A DNA stretch of 64,000 nt. It comes from Acidobacteriota bacterium (GTDB lineage Bacteria; Acidobacteriota; Blastocatellia; Pyrinomonadales; Pyrinomonadaceae). The position numbers were made by a program, and so were the translations under genes. The stretch is from the NCBI GenBank assembly GCA_003223935.1, contig QHXQ01000022.1, positions 1 to 64,000 on the forward strand. Direction: 5' to 3'. Positions 28,913-37,104 of the stretch are shown here, one piece after another; the stretch's first letter is position 1, and each line of letters begins with the position of its first letter. The notes under the pieces are model-generated. The model saw only the letters and a program-made list of their open reading frames with translations, was not told the DNA's origin and did not search any database.

Positions 28913-31693
28913 ATGAATTACAAAGCCTCCACTGCTGCACGCGCCTGCGCTGCGCTGCTCGTCGTCGTCTGCCTGCTGTTTGCGCCGATGGCGGCGCTGG
29001 CGAAGAAGGGCGAGAAGAATTACAACCGGGGCATCCAGTACGAGAAGATGCACCAATGGATGCAGGCCGCGCAGGAGTTCGCGTTGGCGGTTGCGGCCAA
29101 TCCTTCAGATACAGAGTATCAACTCCACTATCGCCGCGCCGTCTTCAACGCCTCGCAGAACTTCATGGAGCAGGGCCGCACGCTCGCCGATCAAGGCGAC
29201 TACGTGGGCGCGTACAACGCCTTTCGCCAAGCTTACGGCTACGATCCGATCAACGATCTGGCGGCCTCCGAGATGGAGCGCATGCTCCGCTTGCAGCGCG
29301 AGAAAGAGGGGCGCATCAGCAATACTAACGGCGGCGGCAATACGAACGGCAACGGCGTAAGCGGCACAGGCGCAAGCGTGCAGAGCGCACCGGCGGCCGA
29401 CGGCGTCGCGCACGTGCCCGCGTCTTATCGGCCGAACACGCCGCAACAGCCGCCGACGTTGGAACGCAGTCAGCAGCAGCGCGTCATCAAGTTCAGCGGC
29501 GATCTGGAAGTCTTTATTAAGCAACTGGCCCGCGACCTCGATCTGAACGTCATCTTCGACCGCGACTTTCCTAAGCGCCCGATCAATATCGAACTCAACA
29601 ACGTGACGACCGCCCGCGCTCTCGATTTCGTCTTCACCGCGCAAGGTCTCTTCTTCCAAAAACTTGATCGGCGCACGATCCTCGTCGCCGATCAATCGAA
29701 GCGCCCGCAGTATCAGCAGTTGGTCTTGCGCACCTTCTATCTCTCGAACATGAATCCGAACGACGCACGCTCGCTGATTCAATCGGCGCTGCCGCCCAAC
29801 GCCGGCCGCCAAGCGCAAGTCGTGCCGAACGTGCAGACCAACAGCATCACCGTGCGCGACACGCCTGAGAACATCGGGCTGATCGCCAAGCTCTTGCAGA
29901 ACGTGGACAAAGATCGCGCCGAAGTGGTGATGGACGTGAGCATCTACGAGGTGTCGCGTAACAACCTATTGCAGATCGGCAACCAGTTGGGCGACGCGAC
30001 CTCGCTCACCAACGGCTTGGGCGGTCTGCTGACCAGCACCTTCCCGTTCGGCGCGGGGCAGAATCGCATCACCGGCGCAACGACCGGCAGCGGCAAGACC
30101 GGCGGCACAACCGGCACGGCCACGATTGTCCCGAACATCGTCGGCGGCGCGCTTCTGTTGCCGTCTTCAACCATCAGTCTGTTCCAATCGAAAGACAACA
30201 CGCGCCTGCTTGCGTCCACACAGGTGCACGCCTTCGATGGCGAACAATCAACCGCGAACATCGGGCAGAAAGTGCCGGTGCAGACCGCCGCCGTCTCGTC
30301 TTTTCTAGGCAATGGCACCAACACGACGACCGCCGGTTCGCCGGCCACCTCCGGCCTATTCAACGGCGGCTATCCGGTCATTCAGTATCAAGACACGGGT
30401 CTCAACATGAAGTTCACGCCGACAGTCTTCCCGAACCAAGAAGTGCAGGTGAAGATGGAGATCGAGTCGAACGACGTGGTGGGCGGCGCGTCGAACCTGA
30501 CGCCGGTCTTCAGCCAACGCCACATCAGCGGCACGGCGCGCATCCCGAATAATCGGACGATGATGATCGCCTCGATCTCGCAGGACAAACAGGCGGACGG
30601 CCGGCGCGGCGTGCCCGTGCTCGGTCTGATCCCGCTCTTGGGTCGCCTGTTCGCCACGCCGACCAAGAGCGACTCCGATTCAGACATCGTCATCACGGTC
30701 ACGCCGCGCGTCTTGCGTGCGCCGACCATCACGCCGGAAGACTTGGAGATGCGCGATAGCGGCACGCTCTCGTCGCCCGCGAGCCAGTCGCTCGAAGCCC
30801 TCGTCGTCGAAGCCGACCGCGAAGACCAACTCGCCAGCGCGCGTCAGTTGCCGACCAACGCCTCCGTGCAACTGCCGGCGCCACTGCCGAACCTCACCGA
30901 CCCAGAGCCGCCGACCTTCGTGCCCGCACCGGCTGCTTTGACGACAACCGCCAGCAACAACAACACGAGCGCGAACACAAACACGACGACCGGCAACACG
31001 AGCGCACAGAGCACGGCGCAGCCGGCCGACAATCGAACGCCGTCGAACTTGATGCCGCTTGCGCCGGCCGCTCTGACGAACGGCGCGAATAGAGATATAT
31101 CGCTCGTCGTGCCCGCGCTCAATACAGGCGCGGCGCAGCCCGTCCCCGCAGTGAATAACACCTCTGCGCAGGTCGTGCCGGCCCTGTTGACGAATCAACC
31201 TGCAACCGTACCGGCGGTCGAGAATCGCACCGCGTCGGCTGGGCCGGTTGCCTCAGCCGATCAAGCGGCATCGTCGGGCGCGGCGTTGTTGCTGGTGACG
31301 AATCAACCGGAGATGCGCGTCGGGCAAAAGCAGCGTTTGATGATTTTGGTCAGGACCGGCACGCCGCTCAGTCTTGCGGCGACGACGCTCCGTTTTGATC
31401 CGCGTCTGTTCGCCGTGCGCGCAGTGACGAAGGGTAATCTCTTCGATGGCGCGCAGAGTGGCGCGACGCTTACGCAGTCGGTTGATCCTACGGGATCGCT
31501 CCTCGCCGTCGTCGCGCCCGCCGCCGGCATGCAGATCAAAGGCATGGGCGTATTGCTCCTCGTCGAAGTGGAAGCGCTCGCGCCGGGCGAAAGCGACATC
31601 ACGTTCGAGCAGACGGGCGTCCACTTCATGGCCGCCGACGGTCGCAGCATCGCGCCGCAGTTGGCGCAAGCGCACTTTGTAGTGAAACAGTGA
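28913..31693 (+). CDS. Secretin (GspD/PilQ-like) with C-terminal cohesin-like domain
   Basis: A 926-residue outer-membrane secretin that forms the exit pore. A signal peptide (CAALLVVVCLLFAPMAALA) is followed by a TPR-like region (about 35-125), a Gly/Asn linker, an STN-type domain (about 190-260, IFDRDFPKRPINIEL), an N1-type domain (270-330, RTFYLSNMNPNDARSLIQSA) and the secretin channel (about 425-600, ending VPVLGLIPLLGRLFATP and IVITVTPRVLR). A long Asn/Thr/Ala/Pro linker (about 610-790) leads to a cohesin-like beta domain (about 795-926, MRVGQKQRLMILVRTGTPLS onward). GAGG 6 nt before ATG 28913 favours it over ATG 28901. The stop overlaps the next start by 4 nt. Confidence 0.93.
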   Translation: MNYKASTAARACAALLVVVCLLFAPMAALAKKGEKNYNRGIQYEKMHQWMQAAQEFALAVAANPSDTEYQLHYRRAVFNASQNFMEQGRTLADQGDYVGAYNAFRQAYGYDPINDLAASEMERMLRLQREKEGRISNTNGGGNTNGNGVSGTGASVQSAPAADGVAHVPASYRPNTPQQPPTLERSQQQRVIKFSGDLEVFIKQLARDLDLNVIFDRDFPKRPINIELNNVTTARALDFVFTAQGLFFQKLDRRTILVADQSKRPQYQQLVLRTFYLSNMNPNDARSLIQSALPPNAGRQAQVVPNVQTNSITVRDTPENIGLIAKLLQNVDKDRAEVVMDVSIYEVSRNNLLQIGNQLGDATSLTNGLGGLLTSTFPFGAGQNRITGATTGSGKTGGTTGTATIVPNIVGGALLLPSSTISLFQSKDNTRLLASTQVHAFDGEQSTANIGQKVPVQTAAVSSFLGNGTNTTTAGSPATSGLFNGGYPVIQYQDTGLNMKFTPTVFPNQEVQVKMEIESNDVVGGASNLTPVFSQRHISGTARIPNNRTMMIASISQDKQADGRRGVPVLGLIPLLGRLFATPTKSDSDSDIVITVTPRVLRAPTITPEDLEMRDSGTLSSPASQSLEALVVEADREDQLASARQLPTNASVQLPAPLPNLTDPEPPTFVPAPAALTTTASNNNTSANTNTTTGNTSAQSTAQPADNRTPSNLMPLAPAALTNGANRDISLVVPALNTGAAQPVPAVNNTSAQVVPALLTNQPATVPAVENRTASAGPVASADQAASSGAALLLVTNQPEMRVGQKQRLMILVRTGTPLSLAATTLRFDPRLFAVRAVTKGNLFDGAQSGATLTQSVDPTGSLLAVVAPAAGMQIKGMGVLLLVEVEALAPGESDITFEQTGVHFMAADGRSIAPQLAQAHFVVKQ

Positions 31694-32442
31694 AAGCAGA
31701 AAGCAGAAAGCAGAAGGCAGAAAGCAGAAGGCAGAAAGCAGAAGGCAAGCGAGAGCAAGCTACTGCCTACTGCCTATTGCCTACTGCCCACTCCTCTGCC
31801 GGTTGGACGCTCATTGAACTGGTCATCACGATGACCGTGTTGGCGATCCTTTCGGTCGGCGTGATCCCGCTCGTCAAGACGGCCGTAAAGCGGCAACGCG
31901 AATATGAGTTGCGCGCGGCACTCAGGCAGATGCGCGAGTCGATCAAAGAATTTCACCGCGACACGGTCGGGATGCAATGCACAGGCATCGGCAGCGTTAG
32001 CAGTGCCAACAGCGCACCCGCAAGTGGCCCACAGGCAGCCACGCCACCAAACGGGCAGGGCGGCGGCGTCAACATTGATCCGCGCAGCAAGGTCGTTATC
32101 GCCGATTGCACGATCTTCGGCGTGGACAACATCGAACGCTACCCGCCGAGTCTGGACGCGTTGGTGCAGGGCGTGAACGTTGTGCCGCGCGTGCCTCTGG
32201 GGGGCGCGCCGAATATCAATCAGAGTCCGACCGAGACGAGCGGCGGGTTGCTGGCGAACAAGAAGAAGATTTACCTGCGCGCCATTCCGAAAGACTCAAT
32301 GACCGGCAAAGACGATTGGTGTCTGCACTCGCCCTTCGACGACCCCGGTACATGCTCCGACAACCCAGACGCGGGCATCTTCGACATCACCTCCAAAGCA
32401 GACGGGACGGCACTCGACGGGACGAAGTACAGTGATTGGTAA
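31690..32442 (+). CDS. GspG-like pseudopilin with repeat-encoded leader peptide
   Basis: A 250-residue type IV pilin-like protein. The prepilin site is SSAG|WTLIELVITMTVLA, with Glu at +5 and a hydrophobic N-terminal helix, then KRQREYELRAALRQMRESIK and a C-terminal globular region with GspG-type features (KKIYLRAIPKDSMTGKDDW, DGTKYSDW). The leader is 38 residues if the GTG at 31690 is used, and residues 2-34 are encoded by a 7-mer hairpin. It therefore shows the heptapeptide period KAESRKQ / KAESRRQ / KAEGKRE, then ATAYCLLPTAHSSAG. An in-frame TTG in the right arm would leave a 9-residue leader, but with no SD and no positive charge. Residue +1 is Trp instead of Phe. Confidence 0.85.
   Translation: MKAESRKQKAESRRQKAEGKREQATAYCLLPTAHSSAGWTLIELVITMTVLAILSVGVIPLVKTAVKRQREYELRAALRQMRESIKEFHRDTVGMQCTGIGSVSSANSAPASGPQAATPPNGQGGGVNIDPRSKVVIADCTIFGVDNIERYPPSLDALVQGVNVVPRVPLGGAPNINQSPTETSGGLLANKKKIYLRAIPKDSMTGKDDWCLHSPFDDPGTCSDNPDAGIFDITSKADGTALDGTKYSDW
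31693..31793. repeat. 7-mer hairpin GCAGAAA/CTACTGC inside a coding sequence
   Basis: The left arm has about nine GCAGAAA/GCAGAAG words (31697-31747); the right arm has CTACTGC, CTACTGC, CTATTGC, CTACTGC (about 31761-31788). It is the same word family as the intergenic hairpin at 2929-3016. Here it lies wholly within the leader-coding part of a pseudopilin gene. Confidence 0.92.
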
Positions 32443-32443
32443 A

Positions 32444-32550
32444 ATGCAGAAGGCAGAAGGGCGTGAACAAAAAACGGCCCTCGTTAGCAATAGACCGCAA
32501 CGCTTGCGGCGGCTGCCTGCTGCTTTCCGCCTGCTGCCTTCTTCTGCGTC
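32444..32550. repeat. Degenerate 7-mer hairpin inside the second pseudopilin leader
   Basis: The left arm TGCAGAAGGCAGAAGGGCG (32445-32463) faces a right arm of CTGCCTGCTGC, CCTGCTGCC and TTCTTCTGC words (about 32514-32547), with a small GCGG inverted pair inside the loop. It is more degraded than the copy at 31693-31793. Confidence 0.8.
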
Positions 32551-32920
32551 CGGCTTCACGCTGCTTGAGTTGATGATCGTGATTTCGATCATCATCGTGC
32601 TCGCGGTCATAGTGTTGCCGCAGTATCAACGCACAGTGCAGCAGGCACGCGAGTCCGTGCTGCGCGACGACCTGTTCCAGATGCGCAAGATGCTCGACCA
32701 GTATGCCGCCGACAAGGGCAAGCTGCCCGAATCGCTCGATGAACTGGTCAACGCCGGTTACCTGCGCGAAGTGCCGGTTGATCCGATGACCGGGCAGCGC
32801 GACTGGGTGCCGCAGACCGGCCAAGACCCGAACTCTTCGGAAGGCGGCTCCGGCGTCATTGACGTGCACAGCGCCTCCTCCGACACGGCACTTGATGGTT
32901 CGACTTATAACGAATGGTGA
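32444..32920 (+). CDS. GspG-like pseudopilin, second copy, leader from repeat
   Basis: A 158-residue major-pseudopilin-type protein. The prepilin cleavage site is SSASG|FTLLELMIVISIII, followed by VIVLPQYQRTVQQARESVLR and the GspG domain with DQYAADKGKLPESLDELVNA, YLREVPVDPMTGQRDW and the C-terminal SSDTALDGSTYNEW. Asp/Glu residues near the C-terminus may bind calcium, as in GspG. ATG 32444 is 1 nt after the previous stop; GTG 32432 is an alternative. The leader (about 37 residues, MQKAEGREQK to LPSSASG) is again built from 7-mer words of the GCAGAAG/CTGCCTGCTGC type. It probably forms the pseudopilus shaft with the preceding protein. Confidence 0.9.
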   Translation: MQKAEGREQKTALVSNRPQRLRRLPAAFRLLPSSASGFTLLELMIVISIIIVLAVIVLPQYQRTVQQARESVLRDDLFQMRKMLDQYAADKGKLPESLDELVNAGYLREVPVDPMTGQRDWVPQTGQDPNSSEGGSGVIDVHSASSDTALDGSTYNEW

Positions 32921-32927
32921 CAAGGAC

Positions 32928-32993
32928 AGTGCTGTGTGACAAGTGATGAGATAAAGACAAGCAATTAACTCGTCACTTGTCACTCAGCACTGC
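32928..32993. repeat. Intergenic 7-mer hairpin, GTGACAA/TTGTCAC word
   Basis: The left arm AGTGCTGTGTGACAAGTGAT and the right arm CTCGTCACTTGTCACTCAGC are complementary with small interruptions. It ends CACTGC and TTTTCT-ATG, so the next start codon (33000) follows within 7 nt with no ribosome-binding site. The same word recurs at 61211-61291. Confidence 0.92.
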
Positions 32994-32999
32994 TTTTCT

Positions 33000-33953
33000 A
33001 TGGCGAATCCATTGGCAAGACTAATCAAGCCGCGCTGGCCGTCGGCTGCGGTCGGGTTGACGGGCGAGGGCGCGGCCGTCGTGTCGCTTGATCGGCGGCG
33101 CGATGCGTTGGTCGTGCGGCGCGCGGGCTATGTGCAGTTGCCTGATGGTTTGTTGCGGCCGAGTTTTGAAGAGGCGAACGTCGCCGACGTTAATGAGTTG
33201 ACGGACGTGCTTGGCGATCTGGTGCGCAGCACTGGTTTGATGAAGCGGCGGCGTTGGTCTGTGGCGCTACCGGAAGCGGCGACGCGCACCGCGATCATCA
33301 CGATGGAGTCGCAGCCCGGCTCACGCGCTGAACTTGAAGAGATGCTGCGCTGGAAAACCGAGCGCACGTTCGGTCATGCGCTCGATGAGTTGCGCGTCGC
33401 GCGCGAGAGTTTGCGTGCGGACGCGCAAGGGCGCGCGCGCTATCTCACCACGGCCGTGCGGCTGTCTGTGCTGGCTGAATATGAAGCGGCGTTCGTCGCG
33501 TTGGGGTGGCAAGCGGGTTTGATCCTGCCGCGTCACATGGGCGAGGCTTGGTGGTTGATGCGCGAACGCACGTCTGCGCCGTCGCTGCTAGTAAGCACGC
33601 ACGCCGAAGGCTTCACGGCCGTGCTGCTGCGCGGCGGTCAACCCTTGCTCGTGCGCAGCATTGTCTGCGACCCGGAAGACCGCGCCGACGAACTCTATCG
33701 CTTCCTGCTCTTCTACCGCGACCGCATGGCTGCACAAACGGACGCAGGACTTGCGCCCGAACAGATCGAACAATTGCTCGTCGCCGGGCACGGTCTCGAA
33801 CCGCAAACTGCGCACACGCTCGTCGCCGAAACGCTCAACGCCAATCCGCGCCTCGTCAGCGCTGCCGACGTACATCTCGAATTTCCCGCTCACAATTTCG
33901 ACTTCAACCTGATCGCCGCGCCCGCAGGTCTCGCCGCGCTCGCGTGGGCATGA
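33000..33953 (+). CDS. PilM-like actin-fold protein of the secretion/pilus apparatus
   Basis: A 317-residue protein resembling the actin-like ATPase PilM, which links the cytoplasmic ATPase to the inner-membrane alignment complex. It has an N-terminal actin-fold opening (SAAVGLTGEGAAVVSLDRRR), the middle segment WSVALPEAATRTAIITME followed by ELEEMLRWKTERTFGHALDE, and a late glycine-rich part (EQLLVAGHGLEP) near the nucleotide site. The similarity is by pattern and position, not strong motif identity. It ends the operon; PilN, PilO and PilP partners do not follow here. ATG 33000 comes just after a hairpin arm with no SD. Confidence 0.8.
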   Translation: MANPLARLIKPRWPSAAVGLTGEGAAVVSLDRRRDALVVRRAGYVQLPDGLLRPSFEEANVADVNELTDVLGDLVRSTGLMKRRRWSVALPEAATRTAIITMESQPGSRAELEEMLRWKTERTFGHALDELRVARESLRADAQGRARYLTTAVRLSVLAEYEAAFVALGWQAGLILPRHMGEAWWLMRERTSAPSLLVSTHAEGFTAVLLRGGQPLLVRSIVCDPEDRADELYRFLLFYRDRMAAQTDAGLAPEQIEQLLVAGHGLEPQTAHTLVAETLNANPRLVSAADVHLEFPAHNFDFNLIAAPAGLAALAWA

Positions 33954-33955
33954 AA

Positions 33956-34030
33956 GGCAGTGGACAGTGGTCGGTGGTCAGTGATCAGTGAGAACAGTCT
34001 TTCACTGTCCACTGTCCACTGTCCACTGCT
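33956..34030. repeat. Intergenic 7-mer hairpin, CAGTGGA/TCCACTG word
   Basis: The left arm GGCAGTGGACAGTGGTCGGT and onward, and the right arm CACTGTCCACTGTCCACTGT and onward, ending CTGC and TTTT. It starts 3 nt after the PilM stop. Unlike most members it is followed by about 50 bp, probably a promoter region, before the next ATG. Confidence 0.92.
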
Positions 34031-34033
34031 TTT

Positions 34034-34063
34034 GAAACTTCCCCCACTGTGTTAGCGTAACAC
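34034..34063 (+). promoter_or_regulatory. ECF-like promoter elements with a short dyad before a sigma gene
   Basis: GAAACTT (34034-34040) resembles an ECF -35 element, and GCGTAA (34055-34060) could be a -10, 14 nt apart. The latter overlaps the perfect dyad GTGTTA-GCG-TAACAC (34049-34063). It lies 17 nt before the ATG of the ECF sigma gene, where an autoregulated promoter or operator would be expected. Confidence 0.4.
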
Positions 34064-34079
34064 CACTGTTCAAGAGCTT

Positions 34080-34667
34080 ATGAGCGCACTGGCCCCGACA
34101 TTCGAGAGCTTGGCCGATTACGAGTTGGTCGCGCGCGCGTTGACCGGCACGGACACCAGCTTTGAGGAACTCGTGCGTCGTTATCAGCGCCCGATTGTCT
34201 CCTACGTCTATCGCATGACGGGCGATTACGAGGCGGCGCTCGATCTCACGCAGGATGTCTTCATCAAAGTCTATGGCTCGCTCGCGCGCTATCGCGCCGA
34301 GTTTAAGTTCTCCACTTGGATCTATCGCATCGCACACAACGCCGCGATTGATTACCTGCGTCGGTGCGGGCCGCGCACGCAGGAGCTTGAAACCGAAGAC
34401 GGCTACGTGCGCCCGATTCCGAGCGGGGTCTTAACGCCCGAACAGGAGAGCGAGCACAAGGAGCGACGCGCAGAGATCGAAGATGTGATTCGCCAATTGC
34501 CCGCCGCCTATCGTGAGTTGATCATCCTGCGACACGGACACGATCTCAGTTACGACGAGATCGCAGAGGTGACGGGGCTGCCGCTCGGCACGGTCAAGAA
34601 TCGCATCTTTCGCGCGCGCGAAGCGATGCGCTCGCCGCTCATCGAGCGCGGCATCACAGGGATTTAA
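34080..34667 (+). CDS. ECF-type sigma factor (second module)
   Basis: A 195-residue ECF sigma factor of SigW/RpoE-like layout. Region 2 is at about 20-95 (FEELVRRYQRPIVSYVYRM, DLTQDVFIKVYGSLARYRA, FSTWIYRIAHNAAIDYLRR) and region 4 at about 130-185 (IRQLPAAYRELIILRHGHD, YDEIAEVTGLPLGTVKNRIF, ARE). ATG 34080 lacks a strong SD but starts cleanly at region 2's lead-in. It begins a run of five co-directional genes; the zinc-finger anti-sigma factor lies 31 bp downstream. The upstream dyad and GAAACTT element suggest self-activation. Confidence 0.95.
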   Translation: MSALAPTFESLADYELVARALTGTDTSFEELVRRYQRPIVSYVYRMTGDYEAALDLTQDVFIKVYGSLARYRAEFKFSTWIYRIAHNAAIDYLRRCGPRTQELETEDGYVRPIPSGVLTPEQESEHKERRAEIEDVIRQLPAAYRELIILRHGHDLSYDEIAEVTGLPLGTVKNRIFRAREAMRSPLIERGITGI

Positions 34668-34698
34668 GCGAACAAAGGGAAGCTAACGACAAGCAGCG

Positions 34699-35298
34699 AT
34701 GAACGCCGAACTCGACACGCCCGCGCACAATAGTTGTTGCCCCGAAGAGGCCGCAGCTTATCTCGACGGCGAGTTGAGCGGCGCAGCGGGCACGCGCTTC
34801 GAGCAGCATGCGCGTGCATGTCCGGCGTGCGCCGAAGTGCTCAACGAGCAGAAGCGTCTGCTCTGTCTGTTGTCGGTCGCGTTTGGCGAGCCATTAGTGC
34901 AACAGCCGGCCTTGCCGCGCGATTTTAGTCGGGTCGTGCGTGCGCGCGCACAGTCAGACATGGGGCGCGTGCGCGGTCGGGTTGAACGAAGACGCGCGCT
35001 CGTTGCGTGCATCGCGTTAGCTACGCTCGCGTGTGCGCTGCTCGGTATGTCGGCGCTCGGCGAGGCGCTCGCGCCCGTGCGCGTCGTCGCGCATGCGCTG
35101 CTCGCGGCGCTCGACATGATCGGGCACACGTTGGCAGAGACAGGGCGCGGCGCAGGCGTCATCCTGCACGCGCTCGGCGAACAGATGACTGGCGTGCCCA
35201 TCGCGCTCCGACTTCTGCTGTTCGTTGGCCTATCGGGCGCAATCATTCTGCTCCTCCGCCTGATCAACAACTATCACCGCACACGCCTCCCCGATTAA
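34699..35298 (+). CDS. Transmembrane zinc-finger anti-sigma factor
   Basis: A 199-residue zf-HC2 protein. The N-terminal zinc-finger reads CPEEAAAYLDGELSG, then FEQHARACPACAEVL, with Cys13/14, His37, Cys41 and Cys44 (HxxxCxxC). The rest holds two hydrophobic stretches (VACIALATLACALLGMSALG and ALRLLLFVGLSGAIILLLRL), so it is membrane-bound with the finger in the cytoplasm. It should sequester the sigma factor encoded just upstream and release it on an envelope signal, as related ZAS proteins do. The next gene is a bactofilin-like membrane protein. Confidence 0.9.
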   Translation: MNAELDTPAHNSCCPEEAAAYLDGELSGAAGTRFEQHARACPACAEVLNEQKRLLCLLSVAFGEPLVQQPALPRDFSRVVRARAQSDMGRVRGRVERRRALVACIALATLACALLGMSALGEALAPVRVVAHALLAALDMIGHTLAETGRGAGVILHALGEQMTGVPIALRLLLFVGLSGAIILLLRLINNYHRTRLPD

Positions 35299-35354
35299 GC
35301 AAACACACGCGGACGCGCCGCCTTCGATCACTGCTTGCTGGCGCGCACCTATGA

Positions 35355-36362
35355 TTGACGAGTTACTTGCTGAAGACCGACGTGAACGCGATCACTTGCG
35401 ACCGCATACCCTGCGCTGATGCGCTCAAGGCACTGATTAAATCAGTCGCGCTTGTCTGCGCGCTCGTCTGCGGTGTGTGCATCGCCGTCTGCGCGCAAGG
35501 GGAGCCGCAGCCGAACACGGATGAGCAAGCCCCGCTCGTCGTCGAAGGCGATACGTGCCGCGATGTGATTAGCCTCGGGCGCACGGTCGTCATCCGCGGT
35601 GAGATCAAGCATGGCGTGGTCGCGCTTGGCGGCGATGTGATCGTCGAAGGTCGGGTCGAACAAGACGTGGGCACGGTCGGCGGCTCTGTTCTGCAACGCG
35701 ACGGCTCTTACATCGGCGGCGACGTAGTGGTTGTTGGCGGCACATATCATCACGGCAAGAACGCACCAGGTCGCAGTCCGACGAGCGCGACGATCATGAT
35801 CGCGGGTTACGAGGACGAGTTGCGTAGCCTCTTGCGCAACCCGGCTTCGATCTTGACGCCGCAGTGGACGCTCAAGGCTTTGGGCCTGCGCGTGCTCGCC
35901 GTGCTCTTCTGGTTCATCGTCTCGCTGGCATTAACGGCCGCGACGCCCGGCGCGATCAGTCGCGCGGCCACGCGCCTGCGGCTGACGAGTCTGCGCGTCG
36001 CTGTGATCGGACTTTTGAGCGCGGTCGTGATCAGCTTCGGTGTGCCGGCTGTGTCGCTTGTGCTGCCGCCGATTGTGAGCGTGTTGGTCTGGGCGAACGC
36101 GCTGCTACTATTGATCGTCGCATATCTCTTCGGGCGCGTGGCGATCCACGCGGCGACGGGGCGTTGGTTGCAGCGCGTGTTGCTCAAGGAGCAGAATCGT
36201 AGCGAGTCGGTCGCGTTGTTGTTGGGCACGCTCTTCTGGGTCGTCGTATTGTCGCTGCCTTACGTCTGGGTGCTCGGCGTCGCAGGGCTATTGGTGACGA
36301 GTCTTGGTCTCGCATTGACGGCGCGCTACCGGATCGGCTGGCGGCTGCCCGCGCGCAGTTGA
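35355..36362 (+). CDS. Bactofilin-like polymer domain with four-helix membrane part
   Basis: A 335-residue protein. After a hydrophobic N-terminal segment (SVALVCALVCGVCIAVCAQG) comes a right-handed beta-helix-like stretch of the bactofilin/polymer-forming type (DVISLGRTVVIRGEIKHGV, ALGGDVIVEGRVEQDVGTV, GGDVVVVGG; about 65-130). Then come four or more membrane helices (LRVLAVLFWFIVSLALTA; AVIGLLSAVVISFGVPAVSL; and two further). It may sense or shape the envelope; function is unknown. The start is uncertain: TTG 35355 begins the frame, and GTG 35382 would also keep the signal segment. It is placed between two ECF modules and its end overlaps the next gene by 4 nt. Confidence 0.8.
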   Translation: MTSYLLKTDVNAITCDRIPCADALKALIKSVALVCALVCGVCIAVCAQGEPQPNTDEQAPLVVEGDTCRDVISLGRTVVIRGEIKHGVVALGGDVIVEGRVEQDVGTVGGSVLQRDGSYIGGDVVVVGGTYHHGKNAPGRSPTSATIMIAGYEDELRSLLRNPASILTPQWTLKALGLRVLAVLFWFIVSLALTAATPGAISRAATRLRLTSLRVAVIGLLSAVVISFGVPAVSLVLPPIVSVLVWANALLLLIVAYLFGRVAIHAATGRWLQRVLLKEQNRSESVALLLGTLFWVVVLSLPYVWVLGVAGLLVTSLGLALTARYRIGWRLPARS

Positions 36363-37012
36363 AGCTTGAGCGCGCGCGAAAATTTTACGACTCACGGCCC
36401 TTAAGCGCCCGACCGGCTAACAGATTCGTGCAACAGTCCGACGAACCGACCGATGCTGCGCTCGTCGCGGCCGTGTGCGCGGGCGACGAGCAGGCGTTCG
36501 AGCAACTCTTCGAGCGTCATCGCCGCCGGGTGGCGCGCATCGCCGCGCGCTTCTTCTCGCGGCCAGAACAGATCGAAGAGATCAGCCAAGAGAGCTTCAC
36601 TAAAGCTTACCTCGCGCTCTCAGATTTCGCCGGTGCGCACGCCGCTTCGTTTGCTGCATGGCTCGCGCAGATCACCGTCAACACTTGCTACGACGAGCTG
36701 CGCCGCATGCAACGTCGGCCCGAACAACAGCTTGACGAACTCAACGAAGCGGAGACGCACGAACTCGCCACGCATCTGCGCTCTAGTAATACTTCGCATG
36801 ATCCAGAAGCTGCGCTCATCTCGCGTGATCTGGCCCGCAAGCTGCTCGCGCGCCTCACGCCCGAAGACCGGCTCGTCCTGACCTTGCTCGATGCCGAAGG
36901 ACTCTCCGTGCGCGAGATCGCGCAACTCACGGGTTGGTCAGCGCCCAAAGTCAAAGTCCGCGCCCATCGCGCGCGCGCACACCTGCGCCGCGTGCTGCGA
37001 AAATATCTGTAA
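36359..37012 (+). CDS. ECF-type sigma factor (third module)
   Basis: A 217-residue ECF sigma factor. Region 2: FEQLFERHRRRVARIAARF, EEISQESFTKAYLALSDFA, FAAWLAQITVNTCYDELRR (about 48-118). Region 4: LARLTPEDRLVLTLLDAEG, VREIAQLTGWSAPKVKVRAHRA (about 160-210). The first possible start is TTG 36359, overlapping the previous stop by 4 nt; GTG 36428 would give a 194-residue protein closer to typical length and is a strong alternative. It is followed 93 bp later by a short single-pass membrane protein in the anti-sigma position. It is the second sigma gene in 2.5 kb on this strand. Confidence 0.93.
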   Translation: MKLERARKFYDSRPLSARPANRFVQQSDEPTDAALVAAVCAGDEQAFEQLFERHRRRVARIAARFFSRPEQIEEISQESFTKAYLALSDFAGAHAASFAAWLAQITVNTCYDELRRMQRRPEQQLDELNEAETHELATHLRSSNTSHDPEAALISRDLARKLLARLTPEDRLVLTLLDAEGLSVREIAQLTGWSAPKVKVRAHRARAHLRRVLRKYL

Positions 37013-37104
37013 TTCCGCGCGAAATTTCTGTAACCGCGCACGCCCGTGAGCCGTCTTTTTATTTGTCAGTCAGCGAAACATCGCGCGCCTGAAATGAGGG
37101 ATCA

